From NCBI GenBank assembly GCA_965220825.1, contig OZ244839.1, positions 992,001 to 1,056,000 on the forward strand: DNA of 64,000 nucleotides. The letters are read 5' to 3'. Shown here piece after piece: positions 33,944 to 43,379 of this stretch. Source of the stretch: G965220825 sp965220825. Its GTDB lineage: Bacteria > Pseudomonadota > Alphaproteobacteria > UBA828. The notes under the pieces are model-generated. The model was not told the DNA's origin. It made no database searches and worked only from the letters and a program-made list of their open reading frames with translations. Position 1 is the first letter of the stretch. Every line of letters starts with the position of its first letter. The position numbers and the translations under genes are program-made.

Positions 33944-35665
33944 ATGCTGGCGGGCATGGCGGCAGAGGCGAACCACTGGCGGACGGACGCGAACCTGCGG
34001 GCGCTGCTGCGCCGCCGCGCGCCGTGGTTCACGCCTGAGGATTCGGAGCGGCTCGACGGATTCGGCGCCTGGGTCGCGGGCGCGGTCGAGGCCCAGGCGA
34101 ACCATACGGGCCGCCACGCGCCGCCCGTCCTTGAGGTGCGGGAGGACGGCGGGACTCCCCGCACGCTGGTGCGGCACAACCCGCTCTATGCGGCGGCCCA
34201 CCGCGAAGTCTATGAGCGCGGCATCGTGGGGCTGAACCACGGCAACGCCCGCCGGCCGTTCGCGCTCACCTTCGTCATGGGCTATCTGCTTTCGCAATCG
34301 GACATCTCGATCCACTGCCCGGCGACCCTCACCGGCGCGGTCGCCTATGTGCTGGACCGCTTCGCGCCCGAGCCCCTGCGCCACGCCTTCCTGCCCGCGC
34401 TCACCCGCATGGACGGCACCGCCGCCACCGGCGGAACCTGGGTCACCGAGAAGCAGGGCGGAAGCGATGTGGGCGCGACGGAGACGGTCGCCCGCCACAC
34501 AAGCGAGGGGATGGCGCTCACCGGGCTCAAATGGTTCGCGAGCAATGCGGGCGGCGGGCTCGCCCTCGCGACCGCCCGGCCGGAAGGCGCGGGCGCGGGA
34601 ACGGAAGGGCTCGGCCTCTATCTCGTGCCGGGCCGGCGGCCCGACGGCACCCCCAATGCGCTCCACATCCGCCGGCTCAAGGAGAAGCTCGGCACCCGGG
34701 GGCTTGCCACCGGCGAAATCGAACTGGCGGGCGCCCACGCGGTGGAGGTCGCGCCGCCGCCCGAAGGCTTCAAGCTGATGATGGCGGCGCTCGGCTACAG
34801 CCGCATCCACAACGCCATGGCGGCCGCCGGCGTGCAGCGGCGTGCCTTTGCCGAAGCGCTGGGCCATGCGGAGGCACGCCACGCCTTCGGCAGCCCGCTC
34901 GCCGCCTACCCCATGGTGCAGGAGCAGCTGGTGGCAATGCAGGTGCGGGCGGAAGCGGGGCTCGCGCTCGCCTTCGAGGCGGCGCAGGCCTTCGATGCCG
35001 CCCATGGCGAAGGCGGCGCCGGCGCGCTGCGGGACCCATGGCTCCGGGTTGCGACGGCGCTCGCGAAATATCTCACCGCCGAATGGGCGGTCGCGGACGC
35101 AAGCCAGGCCATCGAGCTCTTGGGCGGCAACGGCTACACCGAGGAATATCCCACCGCGCGCCTCCTGCGGGACGCCCAGGTGCTGACGGTCTGGGAAGGC
35201 CCGCCCAACATCCAGGCGCTCGAACTGCTCCGCCTGGTCAGCGGCCGCCTGCCCGGGCTCGCCGCCTTCGATGCCCGGCTGGACTCGATCGCCGGCGCGG
35301 CCCAAGACGTGAACTCCGCCGCCTTCACAGAACCGCTCGCGCGCATCGCCGAGGCGCGGCGGGAGACCGCGGCGCTGGCCGCACTGATCGCCGGCGATGC
35401 GGCGGAGGGGCCGCGTCGGGCCCGGCGTCTGATGGCGCGGATGGCGCGGGTTCTGGCGGCGGGCCTTCTGGTGGAAGAGGCGACGGCCGACCTGGCCGCA
35501 GGCGACGGGCGGAAGGCCCTCGTGGCCCGGCTCTATGCGGCGCGGGAGTTGGGCACGGCAACGGCGCCGGCGGCGGGCGCGAGCGACGCGGAACGCTTCT
35601 TTGCGCCGCTCACCTCATGCGGCGCGGTCGAGCCTCCGCTCGTGCGTGAAAGCGCCCCGGCTTAA
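33944..35665 (+). CDS. AidB-like acyl-CoA dehydrogenase family protein
   Basis: About 573 aa, longer than ordinary acyl-CoA dehydrogenases, in the AidB/isovaleryl-type subfamily: MTEKQGGSD-like GGTWVTEKQGGSDVGATET, LTGLKWFASNAGGGLALATARPEG, KLGTRGLATGEIELAGA, and IELLGGNGYTEEYPTARLLRDAQVLTVWEGPPNIQALELL, with the Glu of WEG at the usual catalytic position. An FAD enzyme that could feed the ETF pair at 21-25 kb. ATG 33944 or 33956 could be the start; neither has a strong ribosome site. Confidence 0.85.
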   Translation: MLAGMAAEANHWRTDANLRALLRRRAPWFTPEDSERLDGFGAWVAGAVEAQANHTGRHAPPVLEVREDGGTPRTLVRHNPLYAAAHREVYERGIVGLNHGNARRPFALTFVMGYLLSQSDISIHCPATLTGAVAYVLDRFAPEPLRHAFLPALTRMDGTAATGGTWVTEKQGGSDVGATETVARHTSEGMALTGLKWFASNAGGGLALATARPEGAGAGTEGLGLYLVPGRRPDGTPNALHIRRLKEKLGTRGLATGEIELAGAHAVEVAPPPEGFKLMMAALGYSRIHNAMAAAGVQRRAFAEALGHAEARHAFGSPLAAYPMVQEQLVAMQVRAEAGLALAFEAAQAFDAAHGEGGAGALRDPWLRVATALAKYLTAEWAVADASQAIELLGGNGYTEEYPTARLLRDAQVLTVWEGPPNIQALELLRLVSGRLPGLAAFDARLDSIAGAAQDVNSAAFTEPLARIAEARRETAALAALIAGDAAEGPRRARRLMARMARVLAAGLLVEEATADLAAGDGRKALVARLYAARELGTATAPAAGASDAERFFAPLTSCGAVEPPLVRESAPA

Positions 35666-35679
35666 GAGCCGCCTCGGGG

Positions 35680-35811
35680 TCAGGGGACGATGCCCGCGGC
35701 CGACAACCCCGCCAGGACGCCGATGGCGATCACCACGAGACTGAGGCCCGCCACATAGGGCATGCGCGCCCGGGTCAGCTCCTCCAGCGAGGGACCGTGT
35801 TCACCGCTCAT
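35680..35811 (-). CDS. small single-pass membrane protein
   Basis: A 43-aa protein: a soluble head (MSGEHGPSLEELTRARMP) and one hydrophobic helix (YVAGLSLVVIAIGVLAGLSAAG). GAGAAGG sits four bases before the ATG at 35811. It is convergent with the acyl-CoA dehydrogenase gene, 14 bases away. Function unknown. Confidence 0.5.
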   Translation of the reverse strand: MSGEHGPSLEELTRARMPYVAGLSLVVIAIGVLAGLSAAGIVP

Positions 35812-35956
35812 CGACCTTCTCCCGTGCCGCAGCGCGTCCTTCGCCCGCCGGGCGAATCGCGGGGCGCACAATGCCCCAACGCGCGCGCCGACGCCAGCCC
35901 CCGTCCGCGTTCAGAAGCACGGGCGATGGCGCCGCAGCGATACGCCCGGCGCGCCC

Positions 35957-36754
35957 CTACTCCGCCGCGCGGCCCTCTACGCCCGGGACGGCGTCCAGCG
36001 GGCGGAGGGCGTAGCCGCGCTCCTTCAGGACGCCCCCGATCGTCGTCGCAAGCTCGACGGCGTTGGGGCCGTCGCCATGCAGGCAGATGCTCCGCGCCTC
36101 GATGGCCACCGGCGCGCCGTTGATGCTCCGCGTCTCGCCCGCCTCCAGGAAGGTCCCGAGGTTGCGGCGCGTCTCCTCCAGGTCGGCACCCTCGTTGGAG
36201 CGCTTGAGAATCAGCGTGCCGTCGTCGTCATAGGGCAGGTCGAAATAGAGCTCGGGCACCACGTCGATGCCCATGCCGGCGGCGATGCGCGTGACCGCGT
36301 GGTTGTCCGCCGGCGCCGGGAAATAGACCATGGGCGCGGGGCAGAGGTCGATCACGGCGCGGCAGAACGCCTCGCCCAGCGCCTCGTCGCCGCTCAGCAT
36401 CTTGTAGAGCGCGCCGTGCGGCTTGACGTGGTGGAGCGCCATGCCGCGGGTCTCGAGCGCGGCCTGGAGCGCGCCCGTCTGGTAGACCACATAGGCATAG
36501 AGCTCGTCCGGCGAAATCGCCATCACCCGGCGCCCGAAGCCCATCAAGTCCGGCAGGCCCGGATGGGAGCCCACCGCCACGCCGTTCTCCCGCGCGAGGT
36601 CCACGGTCTTCATCATGGTAACCGGATCGCCGGCGTGGAAGCCGCAGGCCACGTTCGCCGTCGTGACATGGGGCATGAGCGCCTCGTCCGCTCCCATGAC
36701 CCAGTTTCCGAAGCTCTCGCCGCAATCGATATTGATATCGAAGGTCCTCGCCAT
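35957..36754 (-). CDS. pxpA: LamB/YcsF family protein (5-oxoprolinase subunit A-like)
   Basis: A 265-aa LamB/YcsF TIM-barrel: FDINIDCGESFGNW, TTANVACGFHAGDPVTM, VGSHPGLPDLMGFGRR, HHVKPHGALYKML and ICLHGDGPNAVELA, which carry the family's Asp/His residues. PxpA works with PxpB and PxpC to open 5-oxoproline at the cost of ATP. It is divergent from the two pxpBC pairs that start about 290 bases away, across a repeat-bearing intergenic region. Confidence 0.87.
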   Translation of the reverse strand: MARTFDINIDCGESFGNWVMGADEALMPHVTTANVACGFHAGDPVTMMKTVDLARENGVAVGSHPGLPDLMGFGRRVMAISPDELYAYVVYQTGALQAALETRGMALHHVKPHGALYKMLSGDEALGEAFCRAVIDLCPAPMVYFPAPADNHAVTRIAAGMGIDVVPELYFDLPYDDDGTLILKRSNEGADLEETRRNLGTFLEAGETRSINGAPVAIEARSICLHGDGPNAVELATTIGGVLKERGYALRPLDAVPGVEGRAAE

Positions 36755-36829
36755 GATCCCGTCTCCTGCAAGCCGCCTATGCTCCATGATGCCCCGGACA
36801 CGCCTCCCCGCAAAGCGGAAACCGCTTTG

Positions 36830-36968
36830 GTGCGCGGGTCTCCAGGCCCGCAACGGGCCGAAGGCCCGTCAACGGCCGTCGCAACAAAATACATGCGGGC
36901 CTGGAGACCCGCGCACCTGACAACACAAAGAAACCGCTTTGGTGGGTAGGGGTATCCGGGCCCGCAGC
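36830..36968 (+). repeat. REP-like inverted pair plus degenerate third unit
   Basis: Cores at 36830-36851 and 36895-36916 in opposite orientation, 43 bases apart, both perfect. A third, decayed unit follows (36932-36968: ACCGCTTTGGTGGG, then GTATCCGGGCCCGC). All lie between pxpA and the divergent operon, so they sit in a shared regulatory region. No coding sequence is seen in 36755-37044. Confidence 0.8.
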
Positions 36969-37044
36969 GGGACGGCGCTTGGCGCGGGGCGGCGGGTCGG
37001 GCTAGAAAATGGGGCGCACGACATGAGGAACGCCACGGCACGCC

Positions 37045-37914
37045 ATGATCTACGACGAGCCGCGGTTTCGTCCGGGCGGCGACCGCTTCATCGAGATGGA
37101 GCTTGGCGACGAGCTGAACTTCGATCTCAACTTCCTGGTCCACGCGCTCACCGCGCGGGTGCGCGAGGCGGCGCTCGACGGGATCATCGAGCTGCTGCCC
37201 AACATGGCGTCCATCGTTGTGAGCTACGACCCGGACCGCATCGCCTATGACGACACGGTGCGGGAGATTGAGACCATCTTCGGCGCGCTCGGCTCTCTCG
37301 AGGATGTGGAGCTCGCGAGCCCGCTCTACACCATCCCGGTGCTCTATTTCGATCATGTCACCCGCGCCTGCTGGGAGGACTACTGCACCCGCATCGGCGA
37401 GAAGGAATACGACCCGGATCTGATGGTCCGCCTCAACGGGCTCGACGACCGCGCCCATCTCGCGCGCATCCATTCGGGCACGGAATATTGGGTGGCGGCG
37501 CTCGGCTTCTATCCGGGCCTTGCATCGCTCATCGCGCTCGACCCGCGCTGCCGGCTCACCGCGCCCAAATACAACCCGCCCCGCACCTGGACCCCGAAGG
37601 GCACGCTGGGCTATGGCGGCTCCGTGACCTGCCTCTATCCGGCGCGCACGCCCGGCGGCTATCAGATCATCGGCCACTCCCCGGTTCCCGTGTTCGACCT
37701 CGAGCAGCGGCTCCGTGCCTTCCACGACAGGCTCGCCCTGCTCCGCCCCGGCGACCGGGTACGCTTCCACGGCGTCGGCCGCGAGGAGTACGACTTCATC
37801 GAAGCCCAGGTGGCGCGCGGCGACTATGAGCACCAGGTCGCTTCCTACGCCAAGTTCTCGATCCGCGCCTACCACGCCTGGCTCGAGACGCTCGACCGGA
37901 ACGTGCGCTTCTGA
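37045..37914 (+). CDS. carboxyltransferase-domain subunit, PxpB/AHS1 type (copy 1)
   Basis: A 289-aa AHS1-domain protein: MIYDEPRFRPGGDRFIEMELG, IHSGTEYWVAALGFYPGLAS, APKYNPPRTWTPKGTLGYGG and TPGGYQIIGHSPVPVFD. The PKYNPxRTWTP signature is closer to the AHS1 region of urea carboxylase than to classical PxpB/KipI. First gene of the eight-gene operon; the ATG is at 37045 and the next gene begins 8 bases after its stop. Expected partner is the following AHS2 protein. Confidence 0.83.
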   Translation: MIYDEPRFRPGGDRFIEMELGDELNFDLNFLVHALTARVREAALDGIIELLPNMASIVVSYDPDRIAYDDTVREIETIFGALGSLEDVELASPLYTIPVLYFDHVTRACWEDYCTRIGEKEYDPDLMVRLNGLDDRAHLARIHSGTEYWVAALGFYPGLASLIALDPRCRLTAPKYNPPRTWTPKGTLGYGGSVTCLYPARTPGGYQIIGHSPVPVFDLEQRLRAFHDRLALLRPGDRVRFHGVGREEYDFIEAQVARGDYEHQVASYAKFSIRAYHAWLETLDRNVRF

Positions 37915-37922
37915 GGCCCGCC

Positions 37923-38900
37923 ATGCTCGACATCCTCAAGCCCGGCCTCGAGACATGCGTCCAGGACTTCCCCGGCCGCTACGGCTTCTGGGAGCAGGGC
38001 TTCCCGCCGTCCGGCCCGTTCGACATGTGGTCCTTCCGCCTCGCCAACCTGGCGGTGGGCAACCCGGCGGAGGCCGCGGGGCTCGAAATCCAGTTCCTGG
38101 GCCCGACGCTCCGCTTCCGCCGCGCCGCGACCATCGCGCTCACCGGCGCCGAAATGGCCCCGGCGCTGGACGGTGTGCCGCTCCCCCAATGGGAGAGCGT
38201 GGCGGTGCGCGCGGGCCAGACGCTCGCGACCGGCTTCGCAAGCCGCGGCGCCCGCGCCTATCTCGCCATTGCCGGCGGTATCGAGACGGCGCCGGTGCTG
38301 GGCTCGCGCTCCACCTTCCACATGGCGGGTGTCGGCGGCTTCGAGGGGCATGCGCTGAAGGAGGGCCAGACGCTCCCGCTGGGCGATGCCGCCGGCACGC
38401 CGGGGCGGCGGGTCCGCGCCGCCTGCCGCCCGCCCATCCCGGACGGTGGCGAATGGCGGATCGAGGTGGTGGCGGGCCCCAACGACGACTGGATCGACGA
38501 GGAAGGCCACCGCACCTTCCTCGAAAGTGCCTGGACCCTTCAGGCGCAGAGCAACCGGACGGGCTACCGGCTCACAGGCCCGGAATGGAGCTTCGCCGCG
38601 CGCGCCACGGAGAAAGGCCCGGAGCATGGCGAGCACCCCTCCAACATCCTGGACCATGGCTATCCGGTGGGCGCGGTGAACCTCTGCGGCCAGACGCCCA
38701 TAATCCTGGTGAATGACGGCCCGAGCGCCGGCGGCTTCATCAACCCCTACACCGTGCCCTCGGCGGCGTTCTGGAAGCTCGCGCAATCCAAGCCCAACGA
38801 TGTGTACCGCTTCCACAAGGTCTCGGTGGCGGAAGCCCAGGCGGCGCGGCGCGCCATCGACGAACTCTGCACCGAATCGAGCCTCGAGGACGCCGGGTGA
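37923..38900 (+). CDS. carboxyltransferase-domain subunit, PxpC/AHS2 type (copy 1)
   Basis: A 325-aa AHS2-domain protein: LKPGLETCVQDFPGRYGFWE, FPPSGPFDMWSFRLANLAVGN, VVAGPNDDWIDEEG, SNRTGYRLTGPEWSFA, VGAVNLCGQTPIILVNDGPSAGGF. These follow the AHS2 part of urea carboxylase and KipA/PxpC. With the preceding protein it would form one half of an ATP-dependent amidohydrolase. Its stop overlaps the GTG of the second AHS1 gene. Confidence 0.83.
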   Translation: MLDILKPGLETCVQDFPGRYGFWEQGFPPSGPFDMWSFRLANLAVGNPAEAAGLEIQFLGPTLRFRRAATIALTGAEMAPALDGVPLPQWESVAVRAGQTLATGFASRGARAYLAIAGGIETAPVLGSRSTFHMAGVGGFEGHALKEGQTLPLGDAAGTPGRRVRAACRPPIPDGGEWRIEVVAGPNDDWIDEEGHRTFLESAWTLQAQSNRTGYRLTGPEWSFAARATEKGPEHGEHPSNILDHGYPVGAVNLCGQTPIILVNDGPSAGGFINPYTVPSAAFWKLAQSKPNDVYRFHKVSVAEAQAARRAIDELCTESSLEDAG

Positions 38901-39766
38901 TCTTCGACGAGCCCCGCTTCCGGCCCGGTGGCGACAGCTTCATCCTGGTGCAGTTCGGCGACGATGCGCGGATCGACCTCAATTTCATGGCACTCGGGCT
39001 GACGGCCGCACTCCGGGACGAAGCCACACGGGGCGTGATCGACACCAACCCCTCCTACAACTCCCTGGTGGTGGAATATGACCCGGACGCCATCGCCCGC
39101 ACCGACCTGGAACGCGAGCTCAAGCGGCTGATCGAGGGGCTCGGGCCGGTGGACGGGCTCGAGCTCGAGAGCCGCCTAGCCTATCTGCCGGTGCTATATC
39201 TCGACCCGTGGACCCGCGCCTGCGTCGAGGACTATTCGGAGCGCATCGCGCCCCGCGGCTGGGACCCGGCCTTCGTCGCCGAGGTCAACGGCCTCGAGGA
39301 CACGGAGCAGCTCGTGCGCGTCCATTCGGGAACGGAGCACTGGGTGGTCGCGGTGTGCTCGACACCGGGCCTGCCGCTGATGGTGGGGTTGGACCCGCGC
39401 TGCGCACTCACCTCGCCCAAATATAACCCGCCGCGCACCTGGACCACACTCGGCGCCATCGGCGTCGGCGGGCTCTCCACCTCCATCTACACGACGCCGG
39501 GGCCCGGCGGCTACAACCTCATCGGGCGCACGCCGGTGCCGCTCTGGGACGTGGCGGCCAAGCTTCCCGCCTATGAGGAGCGCGTCGTGCTGCTCGACGC
39601 CGCCGACCGGGTGAAGTTCATGCCCATCGGGCGCGAAGAGTTCGACCGCATCGAGCGGCAGGTGGCGGAGGGAACCTACGAGTTCAACATCACGGGCTAT
39701 CAGCGGTTCTCCGTGCGCGCCTACAAGGCGTGGGCCGCATCGCTCGATACGGACAAGCGGTTCTGA
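38897..39766 (+). CDS. carboxyltransferase-domain subunit, PxpB/AHS1 type (copy 2)
   Basis: A 289-aa paralogue of the protein at 37045, of identical length and recognisably similar throughout (FDEPRFRPGGDSFILVQFG, RVHSGTEHWVVAVCSTPGLP, SPKYNPPRTWTTLGAIGVGG). Where copy 1 has GFYPGLAS this copy has CSTPGLPL, so the substrate loop differs. Starts at GTG 38897 overlapping the previous stop and ends one base before copy 2 of the AHS2 gene. Confidence 0.83.
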   Translation: MIFDEPRFRPGGDSFILVQFGDDARIDLNFMALGLTAALRDEATRGVIDTNPSYNSLVVEYDPDAIARTDLERELKRLIEGLGPVDGLELESRLAYLPVLYLDPWTRACVEDYSERIAPRGWDPAFVAEVNGLEDTEQLVRVHSGTEHWVVAVCSTPGLPLMVGLDPRCALTSPKYNPPRTWTTLGAIGVGGLSTSIYTTPGPGGYNLIGRTPVPLWDVAAKLPAYEERVVLLDAADRVKFMPIGREEFDRIERQVAEGTYEFNITGYQRFSVRAYKAWAASLDTDKRF

Positions 39767-40744
39767 ATGGGCGCCGTCGTTCTGAAGCCCGGCCTCGAGA
39801 CCGCGGTCCAGGACTGGCCCGGGCGCAAGGGCGCGTTCGGCATGGGCTTCCCGCCTTCGGGCCCCATCGACCACTGGTCCTTCCGCCTTGCGAACCTTCT
39901 GGTGGGCAATCCGCCGGGCGCGGCGGCGCTGGAATGCCCCTTCATCGGCCCCACCCTCCGCTTCGAGCGCGATGCGCTCTTTGCCATCGCCGGCGCGGAC
40001 ATGGGTGCGACGCTCGACGGCGAGCCACTGCCGCTCTGGGAGAGCGTCGCCGCGCACGCGGGCCAGACGCTCGCGCTCGGCTCCGCCACCGCCGGTGCGC
40101 GGGCCTATATCGCCTTTGCGGGCGGGATCGACGCACCGCTCTTCCTCGGCTCCCGCGCGACCTTCGTGGTGGGCGGCTGCGGCGGCCTCGGGGGCGGTGC
40201 GCTGCGGGAGGGGCAGGCGATCCCCTTCGGCACGCCAGGGGCGGACGCCGTACCCGGCCGCCGCATAGGGGAGAACCACCGCCCGCCCATCGCAACGGCC
40301 GGCGCATGGGAGGTCGAGGCGGTCGCCGGCCCCAATGACGACTGGATCGACGAGGCGGGCAGGCGGCGCTTCTTCGCAAGCGACTGGCGGCTCTCGCCCA
40401 AGAGCAACCGGGTGGGCTTCCGCCTGGAGGGGCCGCAATGGACCTTCGCCGAGAAGGCGACGAACAAGGCGCCGGAGAACGGCTCGGACCCCTCCAATAC
40501 CATCGACCACGGCTATCCCATCGGCGCCATCAACCTCTGCGGCCAGACGCCCATCATCCTGATGGTGGACACGCTGACCCTCGGCGGCTTCATAAACCCC
40601 TATTGCGTGCCGACGGGCGCCTGGTGGAAGCTCGGCCAGTCCCGGCCCAACGAAATCTACCGCTTCCGCGAAGTCTCGGTGGAGGCCGCGCAGGCGGAAC
40701 GCCGCCGGCTCGATGGGCTCTGCACCAAGGAGGCGCTCGCCTGA
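39767..40744 (+). CDS. carboxyltransferase-domain subunit, PxpC/AHS2 type (copy 2)
   Basis: A 325-aa paralogue of the protein at 37923, again the same length: LKPGLETAVQDWPGRKGAFG, FPPSGPIDHWSFRLANLLVGN, AVAGPNDDWIDEAG, SNRVGFRLEGPQWTFA, IGAINLCGQTPIILMVDTLTLGGF. The ATG follows the previous stop directly (TGAATG). The two AHS1-AHS2 pairs are a tandem duplication that has diverged substantially, suggesting different substrates or a hetero-complex. Confidence 0.83.
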   Translation: MGAVVLKPGLETAVQDWPGRKGAFGMGFPPSGPIDHWSFRLANLLVGNPPGAAALECPFIGPTLRFERDALFAIAGADMGATLDGEPLPLWESVAAHAGQTLALGSATAGARAYIAFAGGIDAPLFLGSRATFVVGGCGGLGGGALREGQAIPFGTPGADAVPGRRIGENHRPPIATAGAWEVEAVAGPNDDWIDEAGRRRFFASDWRLSPKSNRVGFRLEGPQWTFAEKATNKAPENGSDPSNTIDHGYPIGAINLCGQTPIILMVDTLTLGGFINPYCVPTGAWWKLGQSRPNEIYRFREVSVEAAQAERRRLDGLCTKEALA

Positions 40745-40763
40745 TGCGTCACCGTCGCGTTCC

Positions 40764-41927
40764 ATGAGGATCGTCGAGATCCGCGATATGGCGGCACCCA
40801 TGGGCGCGCCCATGCGGAACGCCGTCATCGACTTCAGCAAGATGACGGTGAGCGCCGTGGCCCTGGTCACCGATGTGGTGCGGAACGGAAGACCCGTGGT
40901 GGGCTTCGGCTTCAACGCCAACGGGCGCTACGCCCAGAGCGGGCTGATCCGCGAGCGCCTCGCACCGCGCATCCTGGAAGCGCCGGAGGCCCATGGGACG
41001 GAAGACGGCGAAACCCTGGATCCGCGCGCCATCCGCCGCCTGATGATGCGGAACGAAAAGCCCGGCGGCCATGGCGAGCGGGCGGTGGCCGTGGCCGCGG
41101 TGGAGATCGCCGCCTGGGACGCCGCGGCCAAGCTCCGCGACATGCCGCTCTGGGCGCTGATCGCCGAGGCCGCCGGAAACGCGGCGCCGGCGCGGCGCAT
41201 GCCGGTCTACGCCGCCGGCGGCTATTACGACGCGGAGAAGGGAACGGCCGGGCTCCTGGCGGAGATGGAGCGCTATCTCGCCCAGGGCTATACGCTCGTG
41301 AAGATGAAGATCGGCGGCGCGCCGCTCGCGGACGACCTGGCGCGAATCGAGGCCGTGCTGAAAATGCTGGGAGGCGACGGCGCGCGGCTCGCGGTGGATG
41401 CGAACGGGCGCTTCGATCTCAAGACCGCGCTCTGCTACGCCGAGGCGCTCGCGCCCTACGGCCTCGCCTGGTACGAGGAGCCGGGCGACCCGCTGGACTA
41501 CCGGCTGACCGAGGCGGTGGCGGCCGCCTACCCCCATCCCATCGCCACCGGCGAGAACCTCTTCTCCCTCCAGGACGCGCGGAACCTGCTGCGCCATGGC
41601 GGGCTCAACCCGGCCCGGGACCTGCTGCAGTTCGACCCGGCGCTCGCCTATGGCGTGGGCGAGACAATCGACATCGTCGCCATGATGGCCGAGGAGGGCT
41701 GGTCGCCGCGGCGCTTCATGCCCCATGGCGGTAACCTTCTGGCGCTCGCCGCCGCCGGCGGCCTCTCCCTCGGCGGCTGCGAATCCTACCCCGGCGTCTT
41801 CCAGCCCTTCGGCGGTTTTGCCGACGACACACCCATCGAGGACGGTAGGGTCGCCCTCCCCGACGCCCCCGGTGCGGGCTTCGAGTGCAAGGCCTCCCTT
41901 CACGCCCTCCTCCAATCCCTCCTCTGA
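40764..41927 (+). CDS. enolase-superfamily dehydratase, D-tartrate dehydratase-like
   Basis: A 387-aa mandelate-racemase-type protein. Visible features: MGAPMRNAVIDFSKMTVSAVA, MMRNEKPGGHGERAVAV, catalytic KxK in LVKMKIGGAPL, metal ligands in VDANGRFD, WYEEPGD and TGENLFS, and the His in RRFMPHGGN, followed by GGCESYPGVFQPFGG. This pattern matches the D-tartrate dehydratase (TarD) group. It would dehydrate a hydroxy-acid to a keto-acid in the cytosol. It starts at ATG 40764, 19 bases after the AHS2 gene, in the same operon. Confidence 0.82.
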   Translation: MRIVEIRDMAAPMGAPMRNAVIDFSKMTVSAVALVTDVVRNGRPVVGFGFNANGRYAQSGLIRERLAPRILEAPEAHGTEDGETLDPRAIRRLMMRNEKPGGHGERAVAVAAVEIAAWDAAAKLRDMPLWALIAEAAGNAAPARRMPVYAAGGYYDAEKGTAGLLAEMERYLAQGYTLVKMKIGGAPLADDLARIEAVLKMLGGDGARLAVDANGRFDLKTALCYAEALAPYGLAWYEEPGDPLDYRLTEAVAAAYPHPIATGENLFSLQDARNLLRHGGLNPARDLLQFDPALAYGVGETIDIVAMMAEEGWSPRRFMPHGGNLLALAAAGGLSLGGCESYPGVFQPFGGFADDTPIEDGRVALPDAPGAGFECKASLHALLQSLL

Positions 41928-41987
41928 CGCCCCGCGTCGCGCGGGTGCGCGGGAAAGAGGAGCAAGGAACTCTGCTATAAGGGAGCG

Positions 41988-43301
41988 ATGCGCAACACGC
42001 CCTCTCCCACCTTTCCGGCGTTGACGCTGCCGCAGTTCGAGGATCAGGCGCTGCCGCCGGTAATGCCGGTGCGGCTGCGGCATGCCGAGGCGCCGGCGGT
42101 CCCGGATGTGGCGGAAGCCACGCGGACGGCACTGGAAAAATCCCGCCGGCTCGGGGCGCTGCCTGCCGGGGCACGGGTCGCGGTGACCTGCGGCAGCCGG
42201 GGGATCAAGAGCAAGCCCGCCGTCGTGCGGGCCGCGGTCTCCTGGCTTGAATCGCGCGGACTAGCCCCCTTCATCGTGCCGGCCATGGGGAGCCATGGCG
42301 GCGCGACGGCGACGGGCCAGGAGGCACTGCTCGCCGAGCTCGGCTTCACGCCGGAGGCCATGGGCTGCCCCATCGAGGCCGGCATGGAGGTGATCCGGCT
42401 CGGCACCACGGGAACGGGCATTCCGGTCTGGTTCGACCGGCGGGCGGCGGAGGCGGATGCGGTCCTGGTGGTGAACCGTATCAAGTCCCACACCTCGTTC
42501 GACCGGGAGGTGGAGAGCGGGCTCACCAAGATGGTCGCCATCGGCCTCGGCAAGGCCAAGGGCGCGGGCTGCGTGCATCGGCTGGGGGCGCGCGGCTATC
42601 TCGAGGTGCTGCCCGAGTGGGCGCGTATCGCCATCGACAAGGCGCCCGTCGCCTACGGGCTCGGTATCGTCGAGAACGCGCAGAAGGACGCCACGATCGT
42701 CGAGGGCGCGGAGCCCGAGGCGTTCTACGAAACCGACGCCCGGCTGCTGCGGACCGCGAAGGACCTGATCCCGCGCCTGCCCTTCGCCCAGATCGACGTG
42801 CTGGCGGTGGAGCGGCTCGGCAAGAACATCTCCGGGACGGGCATGGACCCCGCCGTCACCGCGCGCTTCGACATCCGGGGCTTCGAGAACCCGCCCGAGC
42901 CCGTCATCAACAAGCTGGTGGTGCTCGGGCTGACTCCGGAGACGCGCGGCAACGGGGTCGGCGTGGGCTCGGCGGACTTCATGACCAAGGAAGCCGCGGA
43001 TTCCCTCGATCTCTATGCCATGTACATGAACGCCTGCACCGCGACCTTTTCCGAACGGGTGCGAATCCCCCCGGTATTGGCGACCGACAAGGCCGCTCTG
43101 CAAGCCGCCGTCGGTACCTGCTGGCGGCTCGACGGGGCGGAGGCGCGGCTCTGCATCGTCCGCTCCACGCTCCACCTGGACGACATCCTGGTCTCGCCGC
43201 CGCTTGCCGCCGAACTCGACGGCAGCGGGGAGATCCTGGGCCCCGCCGCCCCGCTCCGCTTCGACGGCGACGGCCGCCTCGAGACCCGCTGCCCGGCCTA
43301 G
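41988..43301 (+). CDS. LarA-like (lactate racemase domain, DUF2088) protein
   Basis: A 437-aa protein resembling the LarA N-terminal domain: ARVAVTCGSRGIKSKPAVVRAAVSW, FIVPAMGSHGGATATGQEALL, VLVVNRIKSHTSFDREVESGLTKMVAIGLGKAKGA with paired His/Lys. LarA uses a nickel-pincer cofactor to racemise 2-hydroxy acids, which would suit a pathway that also contains a tartrate-dehydratase-like enzyme. The nickel-pincer lysine cannot be assigned with certainty and no larBCE genes are in the window. Same operon, 60 bases after the dehydratase. Confidence 0.6.
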   Translation: MRNTPSPTFPALTLPQFEDQALPPVMPVRLRHAEAPAVPDVAEATRTALEKSRRLGALPAGARVAVTCGSRGIKSKPAVVRAAVSWLESRGLAPFIVPAMGSHGGATATGQEALLAELGFTPEAMGCPIEAGMEVIRLGTTGTGIPVWFDRRAAEADAVLVVNRIKSHTSFDREVESGLTKMVAIGLGKAKGAGCVHRLGARGYLEVLPEWARIAIDKAPVAYGLGIVENAQKDATIVEGAEPEAFYETDARLLRTAKDLIPRLPFAQIDVLAVERLGKNISGTGMDPAVTARFDIRGFENPPEPVINKLVVLGLTPETRGNGVGVGSADFMTKEAADSLDLYAMYMNACTATFSERVRIPPVLATDKAALQAAVGTCWRLDGAEARLCIVRSTLHLDDILVSPPLAAELDGSGEILGPAAPLRFDGDGRLETRCPA

Positions 43302-43379
43302 CAAATTCCCTATCGCGGGCTTTCCGGTTCCAGGAACAGGCTATACTGCGCAGACACGCAACGGGAGAGGGGCGCGGTC

